Of a stretch of DNA of 64,000 nt, positions 53,782 to 62,598 are shown in pieces. Each line of letters opens with the position of its first letter. The first letter of the stretch is position 1. The notes under the pieces were generated by a model that saw only the letters and a program-made list of their open reading frames with translations, did not search any database and was not told the DNA's origin. Position numbers and translations under genes: made by a program. The DNA is from an uncultured Prevotella sp. (GTDB lineage Bacteria; Bacteroidota; Bacteroidia; Bacteroidales; Bacteroidaceae), in the NCBI GenBank assembly GCA_934204655.1, contig CAKPZJ010000007.1:34417-98416 (forward strand), read 5' to 3'.

Positions 53782-55010
53782 TGAACTTTCCATTATTCAT
53801 AGCCCGGCGCTATCTGTTCTCCAAGAAGAGTACACACGCCATCAACGTTATCAGCCTCATCTCGGTCATCGGGGTAGCAGTGGCCACCATGGCTCTGGTC
53901 ATAGTACTGAGTGCTTTCAACGGGTTCCACGACCTGGTAGCCACGCTGTTCACCAGCTTTGACCCGCAGGTAGAGGTGACACCCGCAATGGGCAAGTCGG
54001 CCCCCGCTGACGACCCCATACTCACCCGGATACGCCAGATGCCCGAGGTGGCCGTGGCCACCGAGTGCGTAGAAGACAATGCCCTGGCCGTGTTCCTGGA
54101 CAAGCAGGCCATGGTTACCATCAAGGGTGTGGACGACAACTTCAAGGACCTTACCCACATCACCGGCATACTATATGGCGATGGCGAGTTCTGTCTGCAT
54201 GCTGCCAACCTCAACTATGGCATCCTGGGCATACAGCTGGCTCAACAGTTAGGCACGGGAACACGCTGGACAGACCCTCTGCGTATCTACGCACCCGTCC
54301 GCGAAGGGCAGCTGGACATGGCCGACCCTACCCAGGGCTTTGTGGTCGACTCTCTTGACTCGCCGGGAGTACTCTTTCAGGTCATGCAGACCAAGTATGA
54401 CGCCAAGTATATCGTGGTGCCCATCGCATGGGCCCGCAACCTGTTCGGGCAGCAGGGCATGATAACCTCGCTCGAACTGAGGCTGAAGCCCGGAGCCGAC
54501 TTGGCAGCTGTAAAGCGACACATGGCCGACATAGCGGGAACCAAGTACCATGTCAAGGACCGCTATGAACAGCAGGACGACACCTTCAAGATTATGAAGA
54601 TAGAGAAGCTGTTTGCCTATGTCTTCCTTACGTTCATACTTATCGTGGCCTGTTTCAACATCGTAGGTTCGCTCTCCATGCTCATTATTGATAAGAAGAA
54701 CGATGTGCTCACCCTGCGCAACTTAGGGGCCACCGACCGCCAGATAGCCCGTGTCTTCCTCTTCGAGGGACGCATGATTTCGGTAGCCGGTGCCATCATC
54801 GGCATCGTGATAGGTCTGGTACTCTGCCTGATACAGCAGCAGTACGGGCTGGTACGCCTGGGCGACAGCGACGCCTCGTTTATCGTCGACGCGTACCCCA
54901 TCAGCGTACACTATCAGGACATTGCCGTGATATTCGTCACCGTGGTGGCTGTGGGATGGCTGGCTGTATGGTACCCGGTACACTATCTGAGTCGCCGACT
55001 GCTCAGCTAA
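53781..55010 (+). CDS. LolE/FtsX-type ABC transporter permease
   Basis: 409 residues from a GTG whose G is the last base of the rbfA stop codon. The N-terminal motif NFPLFIARRYLFSKKSTHAINVIS is abbreviated here to ARRYLFSKKSTHAI and is typical of Bacteroidetes LolC/LolE-like permeases. A transmembrane helix at about 23-45 is followed by a large periplasmic domain, and three helices lie in the C-terminal FtsX domain (about 275-400). It probably exports lipoproteins to the outer membrane with an ATPase encoded elsewhere. Confidence 0.9.
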   Translation: MNFPLFIARRYLFSKKSTHAINVISLISVIGVAVATMALVIVLSAFNGFHDLVATLFTSFDPQVEVTPAMGKSAPADDPILTRIRQMPEVAVATECVEDNALAVFLDKQAMVTIKGVDDNFKDLTHITGILYGDGEFCLHAANLNYGILGIQLAQQLGTGTRWTDPLRIYAPVREGQLDMADPTQGFVVDSLDSPGVLFQVMQTKYDAKYIVVPIAWARNLFGQQGMITSLELRLKPGADLAAVKRHMADIAGTKYHVKDRYEQQDDTFKIMKIEKLFAYVFLTFILIVACFNIVGSLSMLIIDKKNDVLTLRNLGATDRQIARVFLFEGRMISVAGAIIGIVIGLVLCLIQQQYGLVRLGDSDASFIVDAYPISVHYQDIAVIFVTVVAVGWLAVWYPVHYLSRRLLS

Positions 55011-55057
55011 GGCCCCGAGTTATATAATATAAATAGGTATAACCCTAACGGTATATC

Positions 55058-55098
55058 CCGAAAGGATGCCAGAGTACATTCTGGCTCCTTTCGGGATG
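55058..55098 (+). terminator. Strong hairpin after the Lol-type permease gene
   Basis: TCCCGAAAGGA-TGCCAGA pairs with TCTGGC-TCCTTTCGGGA around a short loop, then TGTTCTTTATT. It is 48 nt after the permease stop. It marks the left edge of the AT-richer region. Confidence 0.75.
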
Positions 55099-55200
55099 TT
55101 CTTTATTATCTCGAAAAACCTACGGAGAAACTATGAGGAGCTAAAAAGTAGATGATATTCTGCCATTAGTCAGCAAAGAGCGGTTCTGCCATAATCGCTC

Positions 55201-55506
55201 TTAGGAGTTCCAAAGTGTGAGGGACGACTGTTTGAAGTGATAGCATCGGTAATTGCTTTTTTCAGTGTCTGAGATAGTACAAATAACCGAGAGGCAGACA
55301 GGGGCAAGCATGCGCAGGCCCTTGCAGACTACAACAATCTTATCCATGCCATAATAGAAGAGGGTGATTTCCCAGTCGTTGATACGCACGTACTCCAGCA
55401 CACGCTGAATAATCTGCGAAAGATGGGTATCCATATCTACCTGAGAAAAGTCTATATCCCAAAACAGGTTCTTTGAGAACTGCGATATACACTCTCCACT
55501 GCTCAT
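55201..55506 (-). CDS. DUF6922 family protein
   Basis: 101 residues. FSKNLFWDIDFSQVDMDTHL followed by IIQRVLEYVRINDWE is the conserved N-terminal block of DUF6922 proteins, and a YYG-containing segment with LR follows. The family is widespread in Bacteroidetes and is often near toxin-antitoxin or mobile genes; its function is unknown. No partner gene is next to it. A TATCTTTG -7 box lies at 55526-55533, 20 nt upstream. Confidence 0.7.
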   Translation of the reverse strand: MSSGECISQFSKNLFWDIDFSQVDMDTHLSQIIQRVLEYVRINDWEITLFYYGMDKIVVVCKGLRMLAPVCLSVICTISDTEKSNYRCYHFKQSSLTLWNS

Positions 55507-55525
55507 TTCATCTCTCTTTTAGTTA

Positions 55526-55533
55526 CAAAGATA
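55526..55533 (-). promoter_or_regulatory. -7 box for the DUF6922 gene
   Basis: The minus strand reads TATCTTTG, matching TAnnTTTG, 20 nt before the ATG at 55506. Confidence 0.5.
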
Positions 55534-55598
55534 GAGATTCTTTTAGCCTCCACCTTATATATTTCCTATTTCTTCATACCGATATTATTTTTTTTCCC

Positions 55599-55973
55599 TA
55601 ACTTTGCCATTGCAAACCTTGCCCAAGCTCAAACAAGCAACTACCATCATAGCGGAAGTCTACAAAGAGGGCTGAAAGACTTGCCTATAAAAAAGCGAGG
55701 TGGCAACGGAGAGCATATATGATTAAGGCGTTTATCTAACGCTTTGTTCTTGATGTTCTGAAATCCGGAAAATTTCAACTATAGTCAAGAATAGAGTAGC
55801 GATAGATGCCCATGAGTGTGTATTCACCAATCCTGTTGGACATGGCAACCATGTCCAAAAAGGAGTGTATACATACGGGCGTGGGCTTCTGAGTTGCTTG
55901 TTCGGTTATAGTGGGCAATTCCGGAGCCTCAGGACGTAGGACAAGTAACAAAAAGGAATCCTACGCCTTTTTT
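55599..55973 (+). ncRNA. Putative structured leader or small RNA (copy 1) ahead of the GT-C gene
   Basis: A perfect -7 box TAACTTTG (55599-55606) starts a 370-nt stretch without a convincing frame. It contains the hairpin box AAGGCGTT-tatct-AACGCTTT followed by GTTCTTGATGTTCTGAAA (55725-55763), a perfect 9-bp hairpin TGGACATGG-CAA-CCATGTCCA (55837-55857), and an intrinsic terminator (CGTAGGA/TCCTACG then CCTTTTTT, 55935-55973). The box recurs at 63836-63874 in the same promoter-box-terminator order. It is either an attenuated leader of the genes from 56105 or an independent RNA. Confidence 0.65.
55935..55973 (+). terminator. Intrinsic terminator at the end of the copy 1 leader
   Basis: CGTAGGA (55935-55941) pairs with TCCTACG (55959-55965), followed by CC and six T. 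It lies about 130 nt before the GT-C gene, so transcription must read through it or restart. Confidence 0.75.
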
Positions 55974-56104
55974 CATATACATACCATTCAACAGCAACAA
56001 TTGTGAACATTAGGGTTATTCGGATTAGGCTATCACAAAATTTTCCTATGACTCTGCAAAGAACGGATGAATAATTATCTTTCATAAAAACAAAGTAAAT
56101 GTAT

Positions 56105-57715
56105 ATGAAACCGACACTATTTCATTGGGCCATTGTCGGCCTTTTTGTCTTGGGATTTACTTATCACATATTCCTTGGGCTACAAGGAATTGACACAGTT
56201 GACGTAGGATTCTGCAATACTTTCTACGACAATATTTTTTCTCTGCCAGATACCAACATTTTCAATTTCATCTACTATCTCACCGGGATAATCGGCGGAA
56301 GCTGGCAGATGATATTCAATAAAGTAGGACTGCTGGGATTTCGTGTTTTGGAGGTGTTCACCCTGTCTACCGCCATTGGTCTTCTTATGTTCATCTTCCG
56401 CCAAACAAATCACAGATGGTTATTAGTTGCCATCAGTGTAAGTTTCCTTTTTCCTATGCACAATATAACCTTCCATTATGACACCCTGACCTACCTATTA
56501 CTTTCACTATCAGCATTTTTCTTTTCGACATATAGTCGTAAAGGATTCTTCATGTCAGGTGTAATGATAGGGCTTTCATTTTTTGCAAGGATTGTCAACA
56601 TCTCATTTCTTGCTTTGCTTCTAATACCCACTATGACTAAGATAAAAGACACATCTAAGAATACACTCCTGATGCTCTTTGGAGTCATGGTTGGTATCAA
56701 CTGTATGTTTGTCATCATGTTAGCCTTTGGACATACTGGCTACTGGTTTTCAGCCATTGAAGAGGGGCTATCAACGTTATCTCGGGCCGATGCCACCCAT
56801 TCAAAAATGAGCATACTGAGTGTCTACTTTCATAGTATTTTCAACATCGTCGGCCAGGGAATGGTTTTGCTGACCTTATTTTTCTTCGTAAAGATGCTGT
56901 CAACGAAATTCAGCCATAAGCAACAGAACTCTGCTGTCATGGTCATTTATACCATCGGTTTTATAATCACCTGCATCTTTGCCTATGCCAGCCTCCCTTA
57001 CCTCACGCTTTTAGCGGGATGCCTGCTAATTATAATTATAAATCTTACAGAACACAAAGAAGAGAAAAAAGCACCCATTATCCTATTCCTTCTTGTCACC
57101 GCACTATTATTTCCACTCGGTAGTGACATCGGGATACAAGGTATTTTTCATTGGAGTGCCGGCTTGCTCGTATTCCCCTGCATTTGGTTTGCCCAACATA
57201 AAACAAGAGCCACCAAGATAGTGTTGTCTTTATTCTTCATGGCCATCTCAACTGCGACATTGCTGCGCGTGGCCATATCCAGCCCATATGGTGCCTCAAA
57301 GCCACGCTCACAATGCACAAGCCTCATCAAAGGCGTAGCAGGAGAACGATTGAACGTGATGACAGACAGTACCCATGCCAGCCGAATAACAGATGCAGCC
57401 AATGCCATTATGCTCTATAAGGAAAAAGACAACAATCTGCTTCTATTAGCCAACCAAGAATCCGAATTGTATTATGCCACATCCTCAGCTCCTTTCCTCG
57501 GGCATACCCAAACAGTAATCTATCTTGGCGATAGGCTACGCAAGAGATTAGACGAACGCCTTCGCTATTTCAGGAGATACCCTCTTGTTGTATTCCTGAA
57601 CTGGGCCCCAACCAAGTATGAAGATGCTAATAAAAGCATCATAAATCTATGGCTACGTGAACATCATTACAAACAGATATATTGCAACAATGGTATAACT
57701 ATCTACAAGCATTAA
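56105..57715 (+). CDS. Polytopic membrane protein, probable GT-C glycosyltransferase
   Basis: About 536 residues with some ten to twelve hydrophobic helices (for example HWAIVGLFVLGFTYHIFLGL and WLLVAISVSFLFPMHNITFH) and a soluble C-terminal part of about 130 residues. An acidic patch (GIDTVDVGF) after the first helix resembles the catalytic loop of GT-C enzymes (ArnT/PMT type), but the assignment rests on topology only. It is AT-richer than neighbours. The UbiA-type gene follows by 46 nt, so the two probably work together in polyprenyl-linked sugar transfer. Confidence 0.6.
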   Translation: MKPTLFHWAIVGLFVLGFTYHIFLGLQGIDTVDVGFCNTFYDNIFSLPDTNIFNFIYYLTGIIGGSWQMIFNKVGLLGFRVLEVFTLSTAIGLLMFIFRQTNHRWLLVAISVSFLFPMHNITFHYDTLTYLLLSLSAFFFSTYSRKGFFMSGVMIGLSFFARIVNISFLALLLIPTMTKIKDTSKNTLLMLFGVMVGINCMFVIMLAFGHTGYWFSAIEEGLSTLSRADATHSKMSILSVYFHSIFNIVGQGMVLLTLFFFVKMLSTKFSHKQQNSAVMVIYTIGFIITCIFAYASLPYLTLLAGCLLIIIINLTEHKEEKKAPIILFLLVTALLFPLGSDIGIQGIFHWSAGLLVFPCIWFAQHKTRATKIVLSLFFMAISTATLLRVAISSPYGASKPRSQCTSLIKGVAGERLNVMTDSTHASRITDAANAIMLYKEKDNNLLLLANQESELYYATSSAPFLGHTQTVIYLGDRLRKRLDERLRYFRRYPLVVFLNWAPTKYEDANKSIINLWLREHHYKQIYCNNGITIYKH

Positions 57716-57761
57716 TATATCAGCAAAACCTTTAGGACTTCAACTTATCAACAACCAAATT

Positions 57762-58649
57762 ATGTTTCGCCCTATCATCCTTATTCTCCGTCCACAGCAA
57801 TGGGTGAAGAACCTGTTTATCTTCCTTCCCTTATTCTTCGACGGAAAATTACTTGAAGTATCTTACTTACTACCTGCCTTTGCCACATTCCTTGCCTATT
57901 GCTTTGCGGCAAGCGGCATCTATTGCCTGAACGACATCCTTGATACGGAGGCCGACCGCAAGCACCCCCTAAAATGCAAACGCCCCATAGCCAGTGGTGC
58001 CATTAGGAAATCGCAAGGCTATCTACTTATGCTTTGTTGCTTTGGAACATCATTTTCTATCATAACCTTACCTCTTTGGAATATCGACAACCCAAAGGGA
58101 CTTGCAGCAGTCATAGGTTTCTATATCATTATGAATATAGCCAATTGCGTCAAACTCAAGAAAATTGCCATTATTGATATCTTTACTATTGCCACCGGCT
58201 TTGTACTTCGCCTGTTGGCAGGAGGACTAGCAACCAGTATCAAACTATCCCAATGGATTGTGCTGATGGTATTCCTACTGGCCCTGTTCTTGGCCTTTGC
58301 CAAGCGGCGCGATGATGTGAGAATATATGAAGAAAACGGAGTGCTCGTTAGGAACACCGCCAAATACTATACTCTGCCTTTTATGGACCAGGTTATCATG
58401 ATGACAGCCAGCATTGTCATGGTATGCTACATTCTCTATACAGTGTCGCCCGATGTTACAGCACGTTTCCATAACCACTATCTCTATATTACTTCTATAT
58501 TCGTGTTAGCTGCCCTCATCCGCTATTTGCAAATCACCGCCAACGCAAAGAGTGGCAGTCCCACCAAGATACTCCTCAAAGACCGTTTCATTCAAGTCTG
58601 CATTATCGCCTGGACAATATCCTTTACACTGATTATTTACCAGTATTAA
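57762..58649 (+). CDS. UbiA-type prenyltransferase (decaprenyl-phosphate phosphoribosyltransferase-like)
   Basis: 295 residues. The N-terminus RPIILILRPQQWVKNLFIFL is typical of the polyprenyl-phosphate phosphoribosyltransferase branch. The first metal-binding motif is NDILDTEAD at 57-65. The second region has FAKRRDDV. Helices are spaced as in UbiA proteins. It probably attaches phosphoribose to a polyprenyl phosphate. With the adjacent GT-C protein it could decorate a surface polymer. It ends at a long hairpin (58738-58809). Confidence 0.85.
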   Translation: MFRPIILILRPQQWVKNLFIFLPLFFDGKLLEVSYLLPAFATFLAYCFAASGIYCLNDILDTEADRKHPLKCKRPIASGAIRKSQGYLLMLCCFGTSFSIITLPLWNIDNPKGLAAVIGFYIIMNIANCVKLKKIAIIDIFTIATGFVLRLLAGGLATSIKLSQWIVLMVFLLALFLAFAKRRDDVRIYEENGVLVRNTAKYYTLPFMDQVIMMTASIVMVCYILYTVSPDVTARFHNHYLYITSIFVLAALIRYLQITANAKSGSPTKILLKDRFIQVCIIAWTISFTLIIYQY

Positions 58650-58739
58650 TTTAACAGCACCAACTATTAACATACCCATCACGGACATAGTCGTTAACAG
58701 GGCCCAGTAATATCCATGAAAACGGTTCCGGCCCTTCTA

Positions 58740-58809
58740 TATATAATAAAGTGTATCCCAGTTCATGGCTTTCTTATGGTCCATGAACCGGGATACACCT
58801 TATTATATA
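58740..58809. terminator. Long bidirectional terminator hairpin
   Basis: TATATAATAA, GTGTATCCC and GTTCATGG pair with CCATGAAC, GGGATACAC and TTATTATATA, with only two mismatches and a 12-nt loop. It lies between the convergent UbiA-type and DUF3137-like genes. The outer arm contains the recurrent TATAATAA motif. Confidence 0.8.
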
Positions 58810-58821
58810 GTCAGCCCGAGG

Positions 58822-60552
58822 CTATGCCTTAGAGCTGATGTGGCGGCGATACACATCCATGCCGGCCTGGTCGAGCACATGGGCTATGTGGTCTATGCGC
58901 TGACGCTGGGTGACGTCAGTATCGTCAAAACCATTGTCTTCCTTCATACGCAGGGTGCCCTGGCCCGTTACGGGCAGATACTCGTCCCAGTACACGGGCA
59001 CCTGGTGCGTACGGCCGTCGCCACCCCACTTGCTGATGTACGTCAGGCGACGCTCCGAACGGTAGCCGTGAGCGAAGACCGTGATAAGGGTATCGCCATC
59101 GGTCCCTGCCTTTTCCTGGGTCTTCAGTATGCAGTCGGTTACACACGAAGGATGCTTAAACCTGTCCTGTCCCCAGAAGTTGGCCAGTGCCTCGTGCTCC
59201 CAGAAAGCACTCTTGCGCTGCATGTCGTGCCCGTAAATGTCTTGCTGCGACCGTATCTGCTGGTACATGGGCACGCAGAGCAGCGGCGCCAGACAGAAAT
59301 AGATAGCGCGGAAGTAGCGGGCATTGATGCTGTAGAAGTCTTTCTCGGCCTTCTCGTAGTCGAAGTTCTGGTACTGACGTGGATTCATGTCCAGGTCGAG
59401 TTTCTGGATGTGCTCGGGGATGATGGTATTGATCATGTGGTCCTTGCCAAAGTCGAAATCATCGCCATAACCCACCTCGTGGTCCCTGAGTAACCGGAGC
59501 ATGCTGTTCTGAGCCAGCGGCGTGAAGAGCAGGGCAAACTGCTGGTTGTCATTACGGTTGCTGGTGTCAAAGGCTACCTCAAACTCCTCATTGGTCATCA
59601 TGGCGAAGTCGTTGTTGTCCAGGTCGCGGGCCTTGCCACGCAGACGATGGCGCTTCCACTTGTACGACAGCGAGCCCTCCTTGTCGGCCAGGCCGCTCTG
59701 CTTACGGTAGAACACCAAGTCCGGGGCGGCCGTGTTACCATAGATGAGCCTGGTCTTCTCATAATAGCCCGGGTAAGGGGCCGTAACGCTGGCCGTGAGC
59801 GTCTCCGAGTGGCTCACCGTGTGCATCTTGCCGTCGCTGCCCCGCTCGCGCGTGGTCCAGTGTATGGTCTTGGTGCCATAGTAGGTCTTGGTGCCCATTA
59901 TCATCTTCCGTGTGCGGCACAACACGAACGGGTTGCCGTTGATGAGCCCCGAGTGCGAGTATATGACCGACCGCTCCTTGTTAAACGACCCGTCCCAGCC
60001 GTATATCTGCTGCAAGTCGGCCAGCCGCTGCGTTGTGAAGTAGGGGTCGAACTCTAACCGCGGCACTGTCTGCGTCATCATGCGCGTCAGCACATCCCAG
60101 TCGTACAGCCGGTTGAGCGGCGCCATCTGCTGCCACGCCTTCTGGCGATGCGCGTCAGCCGTCTGCTGCAGCTGGTCGCGCTGGCCCTTGAGCCGCCGCA
60201 GCCGGGGGTGTACCCAGGCTAACAGCTGTACCAGCGCCAGCACCATCCCTATGACAATAAGTCCGCAAGCCGCCGACTCCAGGTCGGCATACGAGGTAAA
60301 GAGGGCCATGCCCCCGCCTATAACGACGGCCCACAGGGCGACGCAGAGGAAGGTGGTCCAGCCGATGGTAGACTTAACCGAACTGAGCTGCGCCTCTGTG
60401 GCATAGAGCTGACGGCAGGTATCCCGATTAGCCTGTACATCCACATGGGCCTCGGCCGCCAGCTGGGCAAAGGTGTCTTTGGCTACGGTCGCGAACTTAT
60501 CGCGAAACACGTTAGCATACTCGTCCAGAGGGTCATAGATATCCTCTATCAT
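58822..60552 (-). CDS. DUF3137-like membrane protein
   Basis: 576 residues. Two transmembrane helices lie at about 64-86 and 94-114. The rest is cytosolic and includes FNKERSVIYSHSGLINGNPF and FEVAFDTSNRNDNQQFALLF, which resemble the DUF3137 pattern. DUF3137 proteins are commonly paired with LemA, as here (lemA ends 12 nt upstream of its start). Function unknown. The match is by eye and the protein is longer than many members. Confidence 0.6.
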   Translation of the reverse strand: MIEDIYDPLDEYANVFRDKFATVAKDTFAQLAAEAHVDVQANRDTCRQLYATEAQLSSVKSTIGWTTFLCVALWAVVIGGGMALFTSYADLESAACGLIVIGMVLALVQLLAWVHPRLRRLKGQRDQLQQTADAHRQKAWQQMAPLNRLYDWDVLTRMMTQTVPRLEFDPYFTTQRLADLQQIYGWDGSFNKERSVIYSHSGLINGNPFVLCRTRKMIMGTKTYYGTKTIHWTTRERGSDGKMHTVSHSETLTASVTAPYPGYYEKTRLIYGNTAAPDLVFYRKQSGLADKEGSLSYKWKRHRLRGKARDLDNNDFAMMTNEEFEVAFDTSNRNDNQQFALLFTPLAQNSMLRLLRDHEVGYGDDFDFGKDHMINTIIPEHIQKLDLDMNPRQYQNFDYEKAEKDFYSINARYFRAIYFCLAPLLCVPMYQQIRSQQDIYGHDMQRKSAFWEHEALANFWGQDRFKHPSCVTDCILKTQEKAGTDGDTLITVFAHGYRSERRLTYISKWGGDGRTHQVPVYWDEYLPVTGQGTLRMKEDNGFDDTDVTQRQRIDHIAHVLDQAGMDVYRRHISSKA

Positions 60553-60564
60553 GGCGATGGCGGC

Positions 60565-61314
60565 TTAGAAGAACTTGCCGCGGGCCATCTCGCGGGTCTC
60601 GGCCGATGCCGTGAAGGGTATGCGTGTGGTATAGCCCTGGCGGGCAGCCACTATCATCTTAGTGGGCCACGAGAAGATGTCCGTGTTCCACTGGGTTACA
60701 CGGCTGTTATACACCGTGCGCGCGGCCGTTATCTCGCGCTGCAGATAGTTGTTCTGCTGCATGGCATCGGCTATGGCCTGATGGGCTTTCAGCTCTGGAT
60801 AAGCCTCTACCTGAGGGAAGAGGCGACCACAGGCAGCGTCAAGCTGACTGCTAACATCGCTACGGTTCTGCTCGTTGACCTTGCCGCTGCGTAGGGCGGC
60901 CACCGCGGTCATTACATCCTTGTCCAGCTCCACGGCGCGGTTCACCAGTCCCACCACGTTTTGCAGTATCTGTACACGCTGTTCCAGGTAGTTGTCTATA
61001 TTGGAAGCCTCGGCCTGTATGCGCTGTTCGAGTTTGAGGAAGTAGTTGCGGGCCGATATCTTCATAAAGATAAAGACCACGCCCGGCAGCACGCCTACCA
61101 GGCACCCCACGACAGCCGTCTGCACGGGGTTGGCCAGCGTGTGGCCCATCAGTGCCACGTAGAGCAGTACCAGCACGGGCACCGTTACCCACAGAGCTAT
61201 CTCGAAGAGGGTGGAGCGGAACGTTACGGTTACCGGCAGCTGCCGGTCTATAACATGTACATCACGGCCACGGTCGTTAACAGGGCCCGTGGTTTCGTCT
61301 AATAAGTTTGCCAT
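60565..61314 (-). CDS. LemA family protein
   Basis: 249 residues. Two N-terminal helices (about 35-75, including ALWVTVPVLVLLYVALMGHT) are followed by a four-helix LemA domain: SNIDNYLEQRVQILQNVVGL, then NRAVELD, SQLDAACGRLFPQVEAYPEL, YNSRVTQWN and a C-terminal FTASAETREM. It is inner-membrane anchored with an unknown role. It forms an operon with the DUF3137-like gene. Confidence 0.9.
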   Translation of the reverse strand: MANLLDETTGPVNDRGRDVHVIDRQLPVTVTFRSTLFEIALWVTVPVLVLLYVALMGHTLANPVQTAVVGCLVGVLPGVVFIFMKISARNYFLKLEQRIQAEASNIDNYLEQRVQILQNVVGLVNRAVELDKDVMTAVAALRSGKVNEQNRSDVSSQLDAACGRLFPQVEAYPELKAHQAIADAMQQNNYLQREITAARTVYNSRVTQWNTDIFSWPTKMIVAARQGYTTRIPFTASAETREMARGKFF

Positions 61315-61346
61315 AATCTGATAATAGTTTAGTTAATGGGTTAATG

Positions 61347-61973
61347 TTATCGTTTGCGGATGATGGTGAGCCCGTCGCGGATGGGCAGTATCACTTTCTC
61401 CACCCGGTCATCGTTGGCTATGTAGTCGTTGAATGTCTCTATGCCGCGGGTCTGGCTGTCGTGGTCGTAGGCAGGGTCTACCACGTGGCCGTCCCACAGT
61501 GTGTTGTCGGCGATGATGTAACCGCCGCTGCGGATGATGGGCAGCAGGGTGTCGTAGGTCTGCCGGTAGGTGCGCTTGTCGCCGTCTACGAAGGCCATGT
61601 CAAACTCTATGCCCAGGCGGGGAGCCTCTACATTGGCATCGCCTATGCGGAACTCGATGCGGTCGGCCACGGGCGAGCCCTCTATCCACGGCCGGGTAAA
61701 GTCCTCCATCTCGTCGTTTATCTCGTAGGTCCACACCCGTCCACCGGGTGCCAGCCCCTCGGCCATGCAGATGGCGCTGTAGCCACTGAAGGTTCCCACC
61801 TCCAGGATGTTCTTCGGGCGTATCATCTGGACCAGCATCTTGAGTAGCCGCCCTTGCAGATGGCCCGACGCCATGCGGCCATGTACGGTGTGCAGGTTAG
61901 TGGCGCGCCACAGGCGATACAGGTAGTCGCCCTCGGGGTCTATGTGACTGTCTATGTACTCGTCGATAGTCAT
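61347..61973 (-). CDS. Class I SAM-dependent O-methyltransferase (CCoAOMT-like)
   Basis: About 208 residues from MTIDEYIDSHIDPEGDYLYR. The SAM-binding motif is ILEVGTFSGYSAICMAEG. MAFVDGDKRTY and GGYIIADNTLWDGHVVDP provide the metal-binding and catalytic residues. The substrate in bacteria of this kind is generally unknown. Its ATG overlaps the TGA of aroQ (ATGA), so the two are translationally coupled. Confidence 0.92.
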   Translation of the reverse strand: MTIDEYIDSHIDPEGDYLYRLWRATNLHTVHGRMASGHLQGRLLKMLVQMIRPKNILEVGTFSGYSAICMAEGLAPGGRVWTYEINDEMEDFTRPWIEGSPVADRIEFRIGDANVEAPRLGIEFDMAFVDGDKRTYRQTYDTLLPIIRSGGYIIADNTLWDGHVVDPAYDHDSQTRGIETFNDYIANDDRVEKVILPIRDGLTIIRKR

Positions 61974-62389
61974 TGGGCGATAATCGCTTCGATGGCCAAG
62001 CGGTACGAGTCGAGCCCGAAGCCGGCTATTACGCCCCGGCAAGCGGCCGATATCATCGAGTGGTGGCGAAACTCCTCGCGCGCGTGTACATTACTGATAT
62101 GAACCTCTATCACGGGCGTTGTCAGGCTACGTATGCAGTCGTGCAGAGCTATGCTGGTGTGCGTGTAGGCCCCTGCGTTGAGCACTATACCGTCGTACTC
62201 GAACCCCACTTGCTGCATCCGGTCTATCAGTTCGCCCTCGATGTTGCTCTGGTAGTAGTCTATCTGCACATCGGGATAACGCTGGCGCAGCGTGGGCAGG
62301 TAGCTCTCGAACGAGCTGCTGCCATAGATGCCCGGTTCCCTCACCCCGAGCAGGTTCAGGTTGGGCCCGTTAATTATCTGTATCTTCAT
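61970..62389 (-). CDS. aroQ: Type II 3-dehydroquinate dehydratase
   Basis: 139 residues, standard type II size: INGPNLNLLGVREPGIYG at the start, QSNIEGELIDRMQQ, VLNAGAYTHTSIALHDCI, and EVHISNVHAREEFRHHS near the end. It performs the third step of the shikimate pathway. It lies divergent from the xerD-type gene. Confidence 0.96.
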   Translation of the reverse strand: MKIQIINGPNLNLLGVREPGIYGSSSFESYLPTLRQRYPDVQIDYYQSNIEGELIDRMQQVGFEYDGIVLNAGAYTHTSIALHDCIRSLTTPVIEVHISNVHAREEFRHHSMISAACRGVIAGFGLDSYRLAIEAIIAQ

Positions 62390-62440
62390 GAGCTATAAGT
62401 TTATAGTTAGGGCGAGGGCCAAAAAAATCTCCGTATTTGC

Positions 62441-62471
62441 TTTGACACCCCCGCAAATCGTATTACATTTG
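62441..62471 (+). promoter_or_regulatory. Promoter for the xerD-type recombinase gene
   Basis: TTTG at 62441-62444, then 19 nt, then TACATTTG at 62464-62471. This is the best canonical Bacteroidetes promoter in the window. It implies a leader of about 120 nt before the ATG at 62599. Confidence 0.65.
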
Positions 62472-62598
62472 TACGCGTGTTAGGCCACGGCTCCCACGGA
62501 GGGGCTACTGTGTTGTTGCAAAATTAGTGCAAATCGGGCTAAGTACAAAATAAATCTTTCCCTTTTTGCCGTGGCCCTCATCACATTTATATACAGCC

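Noticed and set aside
55599..55973. tmRNA, RNase P RNA or SRP RNA
   Set aside because: None of the hallmark sequences of these RNAs is visible in the segment. It is kept only as an unnamed structured leader.
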